Source of the DNA: an uncultured Mycoplasmatota bacterium
GTDB lineage: Bacteria > Bacillota_I > Bacilli_A > RF39 > UBA660
Assembly: GCA_947296775.1 (NCBI GenBank)
Contig: CAMYRF010000079.1
Span: 1-5,416 of the forward strand
DNA length: 5,416 nucleotides
Direction: 5' to 3'
Shown here: positions 4,495-5,416 of the stretch, piece after piece
How the letters are laid out: each line of letters begins with the position of its first letter
Numbering within the stretch: position 1 is the stretch's first letter
Notes under the pieces: model-generated
Told to the model about the DNA's origin: nothing
Database searches by the model: none
What the model saw: the letters and a program-made list of their open reading frames with translations, nothing else
Made by a program: the position numbers and the translations under genes

Positions 4495-5416
4495 AGTTTA
4501 CAATAACGGTTCTTGTTACAGTACCAAGTGTAGTTCCATCATAAGTTACTTTATATGTTATTGTGTAAGTATCAGCAACAGATCCGATTGATGACATACT
4601 TACATCTTTACCTGATGAATCTACAACGCTTGTTGTTATTTTTACGTCTTTTGTAATATCTTCACCATCTAGTGTTACTTTTAGTGGTGGGTTTTCATCA
4701 GTAAAGGTAGATCCTGTTGACATAACAAATTGTTTTCCACCGTTTAAAGTTATTTTGGCATCTGATTCTGATGCTCCTTTGTGTTCGATTTTGATTTCTG
4801 TTCCGCTACTTTCTGCTCCAGCGAAGTTTGAGTAACTTGCTTTGATTATATAAGTTGGATTAGCGGTTGTAGGAAGTTTTACTGTTGCACTGGCATCACT
4901 TACTGTTGCAACTTTAGTAAGTTCATTTCCGTTTTTTAAGTAAACATTATAAACTACTTTTCCTAATACTTTATCATTTATTCCCATTATATAGTTTAGA
5001 TATGTTGTTTGGTCTCTTGAAATTGAGAATGCTTTATTAACGATTGGACTCCAATATGTTCTATTTAAAGCATCTGGTGTACCAATAGCTTTCCAAGTTA
5101 TGGTAGCATTACGACCATTAACTGTGGCTTTTGGATTTGTTACATTTGCAAGTGTATTAAATCTATTTGATACTTCTGTTGGTTTTGTACTATCTTTAAA
5201 TAGTTCAGTTGTTTTCATACTATCAGGTGTATTAGCGCTTGGTAGTAGAGGATATCCACAATATTTTTCTACGGTAACTTCAACAACGTTATCTGGTTTT
5301 GAGAATTTTTTATCAGCTTTGAAGAAGTCTTTGGCAATTGCTTGGAAAAGTCTGGCGTTTTGACTTGAACCAAATCTATTTGTTCCTTCTTTTATATTGT
5401 CATACCCATACCATAC
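4493..5416 (-). CDS. ponA: Class A penicillin-binding protein (PBP1A/PonA-like), C-terminal part with FN3 and Ig-like domains; truncated by window edge
   Basis: Class A PBPs polymerise and cross-link peptidoglycan at the outer membrane face. Only the last 307 residues are present; the frame is open to the window edge, so ATG 5218 is internal. Visible residues 1-85 are the end of the transpeptidase domain: VWYGYD, then LFQAIAKDFF, KPDNVVEV, LLPSANTPDS and ELFKDSTKPTEVSNRF, the usual close of PBP1A-type proteins. The SxxK, SxN and KTG motifs lie upstream of the window. Next comes a fibronectin-III-like domain (about 88-190; ATITWKA..., YNVYLKNG, YIIKASYSNFAG), as in Bacillus PonA. A bacterial Ig-like DUF5011-type domain (about 195-307) follows, with GSTFTDENPPLKVTLDGEDI and SVADTYTITYKVTYDGT, ending TVTRTVIVN. 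Convergent with nth and sharing its terminator. In Bacillus, ponA follows dnaD-nth-ypoC on the same strand. The assignment to ponA rather than a paralogue is inferred from context. Confidence 0.9.
   Translation of the reverse strand, partial: VWYGYDNIKEGTNRFGSSQNARLFQAIAKDFFKADKKFSKPDNVVEVTVEKYCGYPLLPSANTPDSMKTTELFKDSTKPTEVSNRFNTLANVTNPKATVNGRNATITWKAIGTPDALNRTYWSPIVNKAFSISRDQTTYLNYIMGINDKVLGKVVYNVYLKNGNELTKVATVSDASATVKLPTTANPTYIIKASYSNFAGAESSGTEIKIEHKGASESDAKITLNGGKQFVMSTGSTFTDENPPLKVTLDGEDITKDVKITTSVVDSSGKDVSMSSIGSVADTYTITYKVTYDGTTLGTVTRTVIVN

Noticed and set aside
4315..4506. 63-aa ORF on the plus strand inside nth
   Set aside because: It overlaps the strongly conserved catalytic and Fe-S region of nth in another frame and crosses the terminator.
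5100..5363. 87-aa plus-strand ORF with hydrophobic character
   Set aside because: It is antisense to the PBP gene, whose protein is clearly recognisable in this stretch. The hydrophobic look comes from the complement of Lys/Asn/Thr codons.
1..5416. Mobile elements, CRISPR arrays, tRNA/rRNA genes, defence or toxin-antitoxin modules
   Set aside because: No transposase or integrase motifs, regularly spaced repeats, tRNA cloverleaf patterns or long terminal repeats were seen. The space is almost fully taken up by recognisable backbone genes.

Overview
The window looks like chromosomal backbone from a very AT-rich, Gram-positive-type bacterium of the Bacilli/Firmicutes. The evidence is strong purine-rich Shine-Dalgarno sites, short U-tailed terminators, DnaD (a Bacilli/Firmicutes replication-initiation protein), SpoIVA (found only in endospore formers and close relatives) and a class A PBP with a PonA-like C-terminal FN3 domain. 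Codons are heavily A/T-biased. UGG encodes Trp in every gene and all stops are TAA, so there is no sign of a UGA=Trp mycoplasma code. Very low GC, tight packing and a sporulation gene fit an uncultured gut Bacilli lineage (RF39/erysipelotrich-like), but that placement is inference.

Layout: (1) 1-989, the C-terminal two thirds of spoIVA, ending in a terminator. (2) 1016-1457, a monocistronic HU gene with a clear extended -10 sigma-A-type promoter, a short 5'-UTR hairpin, a strong RBS and its own terminator. (3) 1483-4469, four co-directional genes: the CCA-adding tRNA nucleotidyltransferase (TTG start), an unrecognised exported or membrane-anchored 201-aa protein whose ATG touches the U-tract of a terminator-like hairpin, dnaD, and nth, which starts inside the end of dnaD. 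(4) 4471-4494, a bidirectional terminator. (5) 4493-5416 on the minus strand, the C-terminal end of a class A penicillin-binding protein: the last part of the transpeptidase domain, an FN3-like domain and an extra bacterial Ig-like (DUF5011-type) domain.

The genes serve core functions: spore coat basement assembly, nucleoid structure, tRNA 3'-end maturation, replication initiation, base-excision repair and peptidoglycan synthesis. Their order (spoIVA-hbs ... cca ... dnaD-nth ... ponA) follows a conserved Bacillus chromosomal segment, here with nearly all intervening genes missing and the PBP gene inverted. I found no mobile element, CRISPR array, RNA gene or defence system. The least explained item is the exported protein between cca and dnaD.
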